DNA of 11,385 nucleotides, taken from contig CAKUVM010000045.1 in the NCBI GenBank assembly GCA_934699135.1, forward strand, positions 1-11,385, read 5' to 3'. The notes below the pieces were generated by a model. It was not told the origin of the DNA. It saw only the letters and a list, made by a program, of their open reading frames with translations, and searched no databases. The position numbers and the translations under genes were made by a program. Source of the stretch: an uncultured Bacteroidales bacterium (lineage in GTDB: Bacteria > Bacteroidota > Bacteroidia > Bacteroidales > Marinilabiliaceae). Of this stretch, positions 1-6,984 are shown piece by piece. Each line of letters opens with the position of its first letter. The first letter of the stretch is position 1.

Positions 1-795
1 CTGAGAGGCAAAAGCCAATGTTTCCCCCTCTACTACTACACCGAGGCCGCGCCACCCGCCCAACCCTCACTCTTCGGCGAGGCGGGCGGGGGCCGCATGG
101 AGCGCCACTCGGCCCTGAGCCTGTGGGCCGTGACCCAAGCCCGCGAGAGATACGGAGCCGGCGTGACGGACGAGGACGTCTTCTTCATGGTCTATGGCGC
201 ACTCCACAGCCCCTCGTGGCGCGCCCGCTTCGCGGACGACCTGCGCAAAGCCCTGCCGCGCCTGGCATGGCCAGAGAGCCGCGAGCGTTTCCGCGCCTTG
301 GCCGAGGCGGGGCGGCGCCTGGCGCGACTCCACATCCTTGACGAGGCCGACACCGCCTTGCAAGCCGAGCTGGAGGCCGAGCTGCGGCGCGCGGGGGTGA
401 CAGTGGAGGGAGACGCGGCGGCCGCGGCGGCTGGCCTACTGGCCCGCGTGGCGGACACGCCGGAGGCCCGCGCCCTCTACCGCGTGGAGAAGATGCGCTT
501 TGAGCTGCGCGGAGACAGGGGCTCCATCATCGTGAACGACAGGATAGCCGTGCGCGGCATCCCCGCCGAGACCTATGACTACTTGGTCAACGGCAAGAGC
601 GCCGTGGAGTGGGTCATGGAGCGCATGGCCGTGAGCCAAGACAAGAAGAGCCTCATCATAAACGACCCCAACGACTGGGCCGCCGAGCACGCCGACCCGC
701 GTTTCATCTTGCGCCACCTGCTGCGCGTGGTGGCCGTGTCGTCACTCTCGGCCCGCGAGATTGCGGGCATAGACGGCAAAGAGGGGGTGAAATAA
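1..795 (+). CDS. Type ISP restriction-modification enzyme, C-terminal specificity part (5' truncated)
   Basis: The frame is open from the first base and ends at TAA 793-795, giving 264 visible residues. The visible part matches the C-terminal, DNA-recognising end of single-polypeptide type ISP restriction-modification enzymes (LlaGI/LlaBIII-like, also called predicted helicases). Such enzymes join nuclease, translocase, methylase and target recognition in one chain. Recognisable blocks are QCFPLYYY right at the edge, VTDEDVFFMVYGALHSP (about residue 57 on), LAEAGRRLARLH (about 100), YLVNGKSAVEWVMER (about 192-206) and INDPNDWA (about 217). The conserved FPLYYY block precedes the first ATG (97), so that ATG is internal and the true start lies before the window. 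Hand counts of three 60-base lines give 62-82% GC, against about 60% in lines sampled from neighbouring genes, which is compatible with horizontal transfer. Whether the complete enzyme is intact cannot be judged from here. Confidence 0.85.
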   Translation: MRGKSQCFPLYYYTEAAPPAQPSLFGEAGGGRMERHSALSLWAVTQARERYGAGVTDEDVFFMVYGALHSPSWRARFADDLRKALPRLAWPESRERFRALAEAGRRLARLHILDEADTALQAELEAELRRAGVTVEGDAAAAAAGLLARVADTPEARALYRVEKMRFELRGDRGSIIVNDRIAVRGIPAETYDYLVNGKSAVEWVMERMAVSQDKKSLIINDPNDWAAEHADPRFILRHLLRVVAVSSLSAREIAGIDGKEGVK

Positions 796-820
796 GGCGG
801 GGAAACGTCTCAAAACAACA

Positions 821-907
821 ATGTAGAGACGGCACGCGTGCCGTCTCACGAAACGGTGGCATTATTCCCGACCGCAACGGGAGACGGGTCACAACCCGTC
901 TCTACAT
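821..907. repeat. Palindromic REP/MITE-like element with 12-bp inverted ends
   Basis: ATGTAGAGACGG (821-832) and its exact reverse complement CCGTCTCTACAT (896-907) bound an 87-bp segment. Inside it, 826-847 is a perfect 22-bp palindrome centred on CGCG, and 881-889 pairs with 894-902 (GAGACGGGT / ACCCGTCTC) across a 4-base loop. No flanking target duplication is visible and there is no coding capacity. From memory, GTAGAGACG/CGTCTCTAC palindromes are common in Bacteroidota intergenic DNA. Calling this a member of a dispersed family is supported here only by related fragments in two other gaps of the window. Confidence 0.6.
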
Positions 908-933
908 GGTGACCCCGTAATGATCAATTTGGA

Positions 934-965
934 GGCGGGGCAACGCCTCACGAAACGGAATTCCC
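934..965. repeat. Second copy of short intergenic repeat
   Basis: This segment repeats parts of the sequence around the palindromic element. 934-950 matches 796-812 at 15 of 17 bases. CTCACGAAACGG at 947-958 equals 845-856. The following AAACGGAATTC (953-963) recurs exactly at 6941-6951, in the gap between the porT and M16 genes. It looks like a degenerate unit of a dispersed repeat family; no function can be read from it. Confidence 0.45.
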
Positions 966-1000
966 ACGACCACAATATGAGATATGCCTCCAGCAATCCG

Positions 1001-1903
1001 TCACTCCCTCCGCCTAAAAAAGGTCTCGGCGCGGCTCATCAATTGACGCCGGCCATCGGCGGAATATGAGTAGGAGACTGCCGTCTTGCGCAAGGGGGCG
1101 TAGGAGAACTCGGTGGCGGAGAGTCGCCGCCATGGCCCGCCCACATTGTCTTGCACAGCCACGGCCTCGGCCGACACGTTGCCCGCCTCGTCATAGAGCG
1201 TCTCGGTGAGTGTGACCACGTCATCAGCGCGCTGCGTGGAGCGGACTTGCCGCCCCATGTCGTCAAACTCATTCTCCTCACTGCTAGCGAGTCTCCATGC
1301 GCCAGAATCCCACACGTGCAACCGCGCGCCCACCTTACGGCCGGCGGCATCATAGACCTTGACAATCTTGACTGTCGGCTCACCGCCGTCATAGTCCACG
1401 CTCTCCACCTCGCGGCCCGCGGCATCGTAGGCGCGGGTGGTGACCAGCGTGTCTTCCAAGCCGCCATCAAGAGGCCACGACACCTGACGCGTCAGGCGGC
1501 CCGCGGTGTCATATTCCAACACGGCCCGCGACCGCCCCTCGGGCCCGGAACAGACAAAAGAGGCGGGCTTGCCATCGGGGCGCAAGGTGTAGACGGTCTC
1601 CATGGCGTAGTCCGGAGCCTCCACGCGCTCACGCGCCACACGCCCCAGGCTGTCAAAGAGCGAGCGTCGTCGCCCCACCTCGCGCCCGCAAGAGGAGAAA
1701 ACCATGAGAGTGTCATGCCCCGCCGCGTCGCGAAAGAAAACCTTGTGGTCAGAGACCGTGCCGTCGGCCTCAATGGTGAAGACGCTATCCACCCATAGGG
1801 AGTCCTCATCCAGCCTCTCCGCGCCATCGCGGCCACAAGAGGAGAGCAGCACGGCCGACAGAGCCGCGGCTATGGCCGCTTTTGTATTAAGCATCGTGCT
1901 CAT
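1001..1903 (-). CDS. YD/RHS-like repeat lipoprotein
   Basis: A 300-residue lipoprotein. A lysine-bearing N-terminus, a hydrophobic stretch and the lipobox LLSSC place the lipidated cysteine at residue 23. The acceptor is followed by GRDGAE, not an acidic run, so its side of the membrane is unclear. The mature part carries several units of the RHS/YD type: FDSLGR (83), YDTAGR (131), YDAAGR (159 and 184), FDDMGR (213), YDEAGN (237) and YSADGR (280), spaced roughly 24-48 residues apart. Such units form beta-strand-rich wrapped or stacked structures in larger RHS/YD proteins. No toxin domain or RHS core is present, so this is a short stand-alone repeat protein and not a polymorphic toxin. The ATG at 1903 is used; an in-frame ATG at 1894 (residue 4) would leave the same signal peptide. 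It is transcribed divergently from the DUF5703 gene. The substrate or partner is unknown. Confidence 0.75.
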   Translation of the reverse strand: MSTMLNTKAAIAAALSAVLLSSCGRDGAERLDEDSLWVDSVFTIEADGTVSDHKVFFRDAAGHDTLMVFSSCGREVGRRRSLFDSLGRVARERVEAPDYAMETVYTLRPDGKPASFVCSGPEGRSRAVLEYDTAGRLTRQVSWPLDGGLEDTLVTTRAYDAAGREVESVDYDGGEPTVKIVKVYDAAGRKVGARLHVWDSGAWRLASSEENEFDDMGRQVRSTQRADDVVTLTETLYDEAGNVSAEAVAVQDNVGGPWRRLSATEFSYAPLRKTAVSYSYSADGRRQLMSRAETFFRRRE

Positions 1904-2001
1904 TTGTTGTCAAATATTCCTTACGGCGCAAAGATTGTTTAACTTAGCGTCATACGCCCCAAAATGCAAGGGCAAGACAAGAAAACAAAGATACCACCTC
2001 A
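1904..2001. promoter_or_regulatory. Divergent intergenic region with weak promoter candidates
   Basis: This 98-base spacer separates two divergent genes and must hold both promoters unless they lie inside the coding regions. On the minus strand, TATCTTTG (1993 to 1986) fits the Bacteroidota -7 box TAnnTTTG exactly and would give a leader of about 75 bases for the lipoprotein gene, but I see no good TTTG at the -33 distance. A nearer AATCTTTG (1936 to 1929) has one mismatch, with TTTG at 1963 to 1960. On the plus strand I find no convincing TAnnTTTG box for the DUF5703 gene. No Shine-Dalgarno sequence precedes either start. Confidence 0.3.
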
Positions 2002-4224
2002 ATGAAGACACGCAAGACAATAAAGGCGGGAATTGTGGCGGCCGCGGCCGCCATTCTCACAACCCCCATGCCCTGCCGAGCCAATGACGGCGGCACATAC
2101 GTGCCACAAGATTATGTATGGACGTCGCCCAGCAAAAACTCCTCCGAGTCGATGCCCGTGGGGGGACACGACATCGGCATGAACGTATGGGTGGAGAATG
2201 GCGACCTGCTCATGTATATGTGCCAGAGCGGCTGGTTCGATGAGAACAACACGCTGCTCAAAGCCGGCCGACTGCGCCTAAGCACGGGCGACGACGCTCT
2301 GCGCCGCGACGGATTCCGCCAAGAGCTGCACCTGAGCGACGGCTCCATGACCGTGAGCTGCGCCGACCTGCGCATAAAGATATGGGCGGACACTCAGACT
2401 CCAGACATCTTCATCACCGTGGACGGCAAGAAAAAGCGAGACCTGACGCTAAGCTACGAGAGCTGGCGGCAACGCGACAGGCAAGTGCCGGCCGACGCCA
2501 GCCAACAGCTGACGCAGAAATGGCTCATCACCCCCGACGTCATCACACGCGCCGACAGCATCTGGCCACAAACTGACAGGCTGACTTTCCGACACACGAA
2601 CAGGAGCGAGACGGTGTTTGACCTGACGGTGGCCATCGAGGGGCTAGACCCCATAAAAGACAAGCTCTACAACCCCATTGGCGGACTGACGATGCAAGGC
2701 ACCATTGAGGCCAGCGGACTGAAATATGCAGGCACGACAGACGGCAAATATATGGACACGGACTTCCGCGCATGGAACTATCGCGGCAACGTGAAAAGCA
2801 CAACCATCCACGCCCGCCTGACGGCCTATGAAGAGACGCGCCCCGCGCCAACGGCCAAAGCGTCGCGCCAGCGCTCCACCACGTGGTGGGCCGACTTCTG
2901 GAACAGGAGCTACATTGCGCTAGACAGAGAGTTAGACAAACCCCACAACAGCCACAGGACAGAGGCCGACGAGCCCGCCGTGACGGACTCCGCCGCCATA
3001 ATCCTCCGCAACTACGAGCTGTTTCGCTACATGCTGGGCTGCAACGCCAGCGGCAAGTGGCCAACAAAATTCAACGGCGGCCTCTTCACTTTCGACCCCA
3101 CCCTAGTCCACTCGCCGCGCAAATTCACACCCGACTACCGCTGCTGGGGCGGCGGCACCATGACGGCACAAAACCAGAGGCTGGTTTATTGGCCCATGGT
3201 GAAGACGGGCGACCTGCAGATGCTGCGAGTGCAGCTGGACACGTATCTCCGAATGTATCAGAGCGCCAAGGCGCGCGTGGGCTTCTACTGGGGGCATGAC
3301 GGCTGCGCCTTCACGGAGCAGATTGAGAACTGCGGCCTGCCCAACCCCGCCGAATATGGCGAACACGCGCCTGGGCAAGACCGCGGCGTGGAGAGCAACG
3401 CATGGCTGGAATATATATGGGACACGTCATTAGAGTTCTGCATGATGGCCTTGGAGGCCAACAGGTATCAGCAGATGGACATCTCGGCCTACGAGGAGAT
3501 GATCTGGCAGTGCCTCACGTTCTTCGATGAGCACTACCAATATGAGGCCTTGCGGCTTGGCAAAATGCCGCTGACGGAAGACGGCAAACTGGTCATCTAC
3601 CCCGGCTCCGGAGCCGAGACGCACAAGATGGCATATAACCCGTGCAGCACCGTGGCCGCGCTGCAGACGGTGGGTCAGGCGTGGCTAGACTACGCCACTC
3701 GCGCCGGCAAAGACACAGCCACCATCAGCAAGGCCAAGAAGCTGCTGAGCCACGTGCCGGAAATACCAATGCGCAGCATTGACGGACACAAAGTCATAGC
3801 CCCCGCCGTGGTGTGGGCGCGCATCAACAATGTGGAGACCACGCAGATGTATCCCGTCTTCCCCTGGAGGGTCTATGGCGTGGGCCGTCCCGACCTGCAA
3901 GTGGCGCGAGACACCTGGACGGTGGATCCCTGGGCCATCAAGATGCGCTCAGCGCGCGGATGGAAGCAGGACAACATATGGGCCGCATGCCTAGGCATGG
4001 CGGATGACGCGGCCCAACTCAACTACGAGAAGATGGCCAACGGGCCATACCGTTTCCCAGCCTTCTTCGATATGGGCTTCGACTGGGCCCCGGACTTCAA
4101 CCGCGGCGGATCGGGCATGATTGGCGTGCAGGAGATGCTCATGCAACGCCGCCCCGATGGCAAACGTATGGAATTGCCGGCATGGCCGGAGCGTTGGGGC
4201 AAGGTGACGTATAAACTGCATTAG
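2002..4224 (+). CDS. Secreted DUF5703 glycosidase-like protein
   Basis: A 740-residue protein with a Sec signal peptide (KTRKTIK, then an Ala-rich hydrophobic core; probable cleavage after CRA at residue 27), so it is exported to the periplasm or beyond. There is no lipobox. The N-terminal part (about 38-280) resembles the DUF5703 beta-domain: MPVGGHDIGMNVWVENGDLLMYM (51-73) and LLKAGRLRLS (85-94). The C-terminal part (about 330-740) looks like an (alpha/alpha) toroid related to the GH65/GH95 six-hairpin glycosidases, with YPVFPWRVYG (617-626) and RFPAFFDMGFDWAPDF followed by GGSGMIGVQEMLMQ (684-715). Glu439, in the segment GHDGCAFTEQIENCG, sits where a catalytic acid might be, but that is inference. 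Family knowledge suggests carbohydrate cleavage; the substrate is not known. The gene stands alone, without susC/susD partners, and is followed by a bidirectional terminator. Confidence 0.75.
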   Translation: MKTRKTIKAGIVAAAAAILTTPMPCRANDGGTYVPQDYVWTSPSKNSSESMPVGGHDIGMNVWVENGDLLMYMCQSGWFDENNTLLKAGRLRLSTGDDALRRDGFRQELHLSDGSMTVSCADLRIKIWADTQTPDIFITVDGKKKRDLTLSYESWRQRDRQVPADASQQLTQKWLITPDVITRADSIWPQTDRLTFRHTNRSETVFDLTVAIEGLDPIKDKLYNPIGGLTMQGTIEASGLKYAGTTDGKYMDTDFRAWNYRGNVKSTTIHARLTAYEETRPAPTAKASRQRSTTWWADFWNRSYIALDRELDKPHNSHRTEADEPAVTDSAAIILRNYELFRYMLGCNASGKWPTKFNGGLFTFDPTLVHSPRKFTPDYRCWGGGTMTAQNQRLVYWPMVKTGDLQMLRVQLDTYLRMYQSAKARVGFYWGHDGCAFTEQIENCGLPNPAEYGEHAPGQDRGVESNAWLEYIWDTSLEFCMMALEANRYQQMDISAYEEMIWQCLTFFDEHYQYEALRLGKMPLTEDGKLVIYPGSGAETHKMAYNPCSTVAALQTVGQAWLDYATRAGKDTATISKAKKLLSHVPEIPMRSIDGHKVIAPAVVWARINNVETTQMYPVFPWRVYGVGRPDLQVARDTWTVDPWAIKMRSARGWKQDNIWAACLGMADDAAQLNYEKMANGPYRFPAFFDMGFDWAPDFNRGGSGMIGVQEMLMQRRPDGKRMELPAWPERWGKVTYKLH

Positions 4225-4253
4225 CCGCGACGGCGCAGGAGTGAGTTTTAGAC

Positions 4254-4302
4254 GCATCCCCGCAAAAATCCGTTCACGGGGATGCAATCGACCCGTCTCC
4301 CG
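4254..4302. repeat. Hairpin and inverted copy of the dispersed intergenic repeat
   Basis: GCATCCCCG (4254-4262) pairs exactly with CGGGGATGC (4277-4285) around a 14-base loop. Just after it, ACCCGTCTCCCG (4291-4302) is the exact reverse complement of CGGGAGACGGGT at 878-889 within the palindromic element of the left spacer. No T-tract follows, so this hairpin is probably not the terminator of the upstream gene; a proper one lies 19 bases further on. Confidence 0.45.
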
Positions 4303-4320
4303 CAATGGTCAGAAAATATA

Positions 4321-4356
4321 AGCCTCGGCAGATGACAACCATCTGCCGAGGCTTTT
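4321..4356. terminator. Bidirectional Rho-independent terminator
   Basis: A perfect 13-bp stem (AGCCTCGGCAGAT 4321-4333 with its complement at 4341-4353) closes a 7-base loop. On the plus strand it is followed by TTTT (4353-4356), serving the DUF5703 gene. On the minus strand it is followed by TATATTTT (4320 back to 4313), serving the M16 operon. It lies between the two convergent stops (4224 and 4383), as expected for a shared terminator. Confidence 0.9.
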
Positions 4357-4382
4357 GCTTGTCTAGCCCAGAGGCAAGACCA

Positions 4383-5690
4383 CTATGCGGGATTCACCCC
4401 GCGACCCACGCACACAACAGAGTAGCTTGACGGAGTGAGCCACTTGGCCGCCATGTCGCGCATTTCAGAGGCAGAAGTGTCTCGCATGGTGTCATACAAC
4501 TCCACCAGGTTCTCTGGCCGCTGACCATCCAGCAAAAGGCCGAAAATGGCATCGGCCGAAGTGAGGACGGTGTCAAAAAAATGCAACATGTCGCCCATCA
4601 TGAAACCGCGAAGCGTCTCCATCTCGCGCTCTGAGACGCACTCAGCAGCCAGACGCTCCATATCCTTGAAAACTTCGCTCACCACCTGCTCGTGACTACC
4701 CGTCTTAACCTCGGCAGATATGGTATGCGACCCACCCAACCTATTGGCAGAGACGCTAGAGTAGATCCCATATGTGAGGCCGAGCCTCTCGCGCAGATTC
4801 TGCATAAGGCGCGAGCCGAAATATCCGCCAAAGACAGCATTTACCATCTGGAATGCCAAGAAATCTTCGTGGTCGCGTCCAAACAGCGGGCGACCCATCC
4901 TCACAGACGTCTGTTCGGAGTCAAACTCCACCATGGCCTTGCCCGGCTCAGCCCGATAGAGAGGCCTGGACATATCCACGGCCTTGCCCGCAGCCCAGTC
5001 CGTTGAGCCGAAAGTGTCGGCAATGAACTTGACGTCAGCATCAGTGGGGCGGCCCGAGACAAAGATCTGCATACCGTCAGCCGTATACGCCTTGGCGTGG
5101 AAAGCGTGGAGCATTTGAGGCGTGAGCGCCTTATAGTCGTCACGGCGCGCCAGGCGGGAATATACGCAGCCAGGCTCAAAGAGCAGCTTGACAAACTGCC
5201 GTGAGGCATGGGTGCTAGATTTCAGCTCACCGACATCGAACGCTTGAAGCTCTTGCTGCTTAAAGAGTTCCAACTCATCCTCCTGGTAGGCGGGGCGGCG
5301 GATCACCTCACTGAGCAGCCCCACAACGTGGCGCACGTCTCGCTCAAGACAGAGAGACGAGACCGCGGCGCGCCACCTATTGGTCGAAGGCCATATGCTG
5401 GCGCCGTAATAATCAAGGGTCTCGGCAATCTGCTTGGCCGTATGAGCCTCCGTGCCCTCGGTAAGCAGACTGACGGAGGCGAACCCCACCAGCGGCCTAT
5501 CGGCCACCAAAGGGCCCGCGCACAAGCTCACGTCCACTTTGACAATGGGCTGCGAGCCACCAAGAAGCACGTGCATGACAGCCCCGTTGGGCAACGTCTG
5601 CGACGTGATGGACGGCACGGTTGGCATCTTGATGTCGCCAAAGGCAGGGGGAACCTGCCGAAACGCGTTATCTTGTGGTCTCATTTGCAT
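4383..5690 (-). CDS. M16 family peptidase-like subunit, non-catalytic
   Basis: A 435-residue protein of the M16 (insulinase/pitrilysin/mitochondrial processing peptidase) family, in the short M16B-like form. The N-terminal half lacks the HxxEH zinc motif: the equivalent place reads VGFASVSLLTEGT (68-80), with no histidine. The C-terminal half keeps the family's FGGYFGSRLMQNLRERLGLTYG block (287-308), whose Arg and Tyr (R302, Y307) normally complete the active site of the partner. This is the usual pattern of the regulatory member of a heterodimeric M16 pair, the catalytic member being encoded directly upstream. No signal peptide is seen, so it is probably cytoplasmic. Start choice: ATG at 5690 overlaps the upstream gene by 10 bases, while the in-frame ATG at 5684 (residue 3) forms a tight ATGA overlap with the upstream TGA and is the likelier coupled start. 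It is the last gene of the operon. Confidence 0.88.
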   Translation of the reverse strand: MQMRPQDNAFRQVPPAFGDIKMPTVPSITSQTLPNGAVMHVLLGGSQPIVKVDVSLCAGPLVADRPLVGFASVSLLTEGTEAHTAKQIAETLDYYGASIWPSTNRWRAAVSSLCLERDVRHVVGLLSEVIRRPAYQEDELELFKQQELQAFDVGELKSSTHASRQFVKLLFEPGCVYSRLARRDDYKALTPQMLHAFHAKAYTADGMQIFVSGRPTDADVKFIADTFGSTDWAAGKAVDMSRPLYRAEPGKAMVEFDSEQTSVRMGRPLFGRDHEDFLAFQMVNAVFGGYFGSRLMQNLRERLGLTYGIYSSVSANRLGGSHTISAEVKTGSHEQVVSEVFKDMERLAAECVSEREMETLRGFMMGDMLHFFDTVLTSADAIFGLLLDGQRPENLVELYDTMRDTSASEMRDMAAKWLTPSSYSVVCVGRGVNPA

Positions 5691-6913
5691 CGGTATATAA
5701 GAGTGGAGCTGTTTTGCGGCGTGCAGATCTTGCTTGCGAACTTCATGATGTCCGCCGCCGAGACATCGTCATAGGCGTGATAGTCAGTATTGATGAGGTT
5801 GGCGTCGCCAAGCCTCTCATATCCTGCCAGGGCTTGCGCAATGGCAGGCGAGGAGATCTCTCCAATCACTTGGCCGGCCACCTGACGGTTGCGCGCCTTG
5901 TTGAGTTCAAAGTCGGTGGGACCATCGACCTTGATGTCCTCCACCTCTTCAAGCAGTTGGCGCTCCACCTCTTCCGGCTCGACGCCATCGGCCACTTGAG
6001 CCATCAGCACAAGCAGACCCGGATCATAAGACCCTGTTATGTAGGCGTTCACGTCGGTGCAAGACTGCCTCTCCTTGACCAGATGCCGAACCAGGCGCGA
6101 TGACGCTCCATCGGCCAAGACATCCGTCATAAGATCGCCCAACTTATGGTCTTCTGAAAGGCGCGGGCCCATATGGAACGCCACCATGACACGGTGGGCG
6201 GGCACGTCGGCCGTCACGTCAAACCTCCTGGCCTCTGTCTGAACAGGCTCAACGGGCGGGACCACCTCCGGGGCGTCGCGCTCAATGCCGCCGAACCACT
6301 TCTCCGCCAAATCGAAGACGCGGGCGGCCTCAACATTTCCAGAGACGGCCAAAATGGCATGGCGGGGAATGTATTGATTGAAGAAGAAAGCCTTGACCTC
6401 GTCAAGCGAAGCCTGCTCAATATGGTCGGTCGTGAGACCAATGGTGGGCCACCGATACGGGTGGACTTTATATGTCAGCGAGCGAAACAGGTGCTGAATG
6501 TCGCCATACGGGCAGTTGAGGTAGCGTTGGCGGAACTCCTCTATGACCACCTTTTTCTGCACGTCCAACGCCTCTTGGCTAAAGGCGGGCGAGAGCAGAC
6601 GGTCACTCTCCAACCAAAAGGCCGTCTCGATGTTATCGGCCGGGAGAGTGATATAGTAGTTTGTGGCGTCGTTAGAGGTGTAGGCGTTGGAGTCGCCGCC
6701 AGCCCTCTGCACGTAGTAGTCAAAATCAGCCACGTTGGCTGAGCCACCAAACATAAGGTGCTCAAACAAGTGGGCGAAGCCCGTGCGAGACGGCTGCTCA
6801 TTGCGCGCCCCGACGGTGTAGAGCATATGAAACGTCGCCAAAGGCGACAACGGATCCTCATGAACCAGAACCCGGAGACCATTGGCCAACGTATGACGGG
6901 CAAAATTTATCAC
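5681..6913 (-). CDS. M16 family zinc metallopeptidase, catalytic subunit
   Basis: A 410-residue M16 peptidase. The inverted zinc motif is intact as HLFEH (His48, Glu51, His52), and the third ligand is Glu125 or Glu126 in VVIEEFRQR, about 74 residues on as usual in this family. The N-terminus LANGLRVLVHED is the typical first beta-strand, and LADGASSRLVRHLVKERQSC (about 269-288) is the C-terminal R/Y-type block. It should cleave peptides or small proteins together with the zinc-less partner encoded just downstream, with which it overlaps. No signal peptide is visible, so it is likely cytoplasmic. The start is GTG (6913-6911): no in-frame ATG lies between the upstream stop (6937-6935) and the conserved N-terminal strand. 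It is separated from porT by 71 bases that carry fragments of the dispersed repeat. Confidence 0.92.
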   Translation of the reverse strand: MINFARHTLANGLRVLVHEDPLSPLATFHMLYTVGARNEQPSRTGFAHLFEHLMFGGSANVADFDYYVQRAGGDSNAYTSNDATNYYITLPADNIETAFWLESDRLLSPAFSQEALDVQKKVVIEEFRQRYLNCPYGDIQHLFRSLTYKVHPYRWPTIGLTTDHIEQASLDEVKAFFFNQYIPRHAILAVSGNVEAARVFDLAEKWFGGIERDAPEVVPPVEPVQTEARRFDVTADVPAHRVMVAFHMGPRLSEDHKLGDLMTDVLADGASSRLVRHLVKERQSCTDVNAYITGSYDPGLLVLMAQVADGVEPEEVERQLLEEVEDIKVDGPTDFELNKARNRQVAGQVIGEISSPAIAQALAGYERLGDANLINTDYHAYDDVSAADIMKFASKICTPQNSSTLIYRCK

Positions 6914-6938
6914 TAGGATGGAAATTATGTCGGATTAT

Positions 6939-6976
6939 GAAAACGGAATTCTTCGCACAGGGATGGAACGGGAGAC
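6939..6976. repeat. Repeat fragments in the porT-M16 gap
   Basis: The 71-base gap between the porT stop and the M16 start holds AAACGGAATTC (6941-6951), identical to 953-963, and AACGGGAGAC (6967-6976), identical to 876-885. Both match sequences come from the left spacer and appear here in the same order as the AAACGG...ATTC...AACGGGAGAC layout found there at 852-885. No terminator-like hairpin with a T-tract is seen, so transcription probably runs through. Confidence 0.4.
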
Positions 6977-6984
6977 CCACCGCG

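Larger units (their letters stand above)
796..1000. other. Gene-free, repeat-rich spacer between convergent genes
   Basis: No credible gene is present between the stop of the type ISP gene and the stop of the convergent lipoprotein gene. The stretch contains an 87-bp element with inverted ends (821-907), two hairpins inside it, and a pair of direct repeats: GGCGGGGAAACGTCTCA at 796-812 against GGCGGGGCAACGCCTCA at 934-950, with 15 of 17 bases equal. CTCACGAAACGG occurs exactly at 845-856 and again at 947-958. A small hairpin (932-937 pairing with 944-949, 6-base loop) lies in the second copy. No T-tract follows any of these hairpins, so none is a standard terminator, though they may act as one for convergent transcription. 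Confidence 0.7.

Noticed and set aside
826..847. Rho-independent terminator for the type ISP gene
   Set aside because: The palindrome is perfect and GC-rich, but no T-tract follows on either strand.
821..907. GAGAC/GTCTC palindromes as the target site of the adjacent restriction enzyme
   Set aside because: The known type ISP enzymes I recall recognise different asymmetric sites, and nothing in the sequence ties the motif to this enzyme.
811..960. Possible CRISPR-like array because of repeated CTCACGAAACGG
   Set aside because: There are only two copies, 102 bases apart, without regular spacers and without cas genes.
1151..1798. A 215-codon plus-strand open frame opposite the YD-repeat lipoprotein
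   Set aside because: No signal, motif or start context supports it, while the minus-strand frame has a signal peptide, lipobox and repeats.
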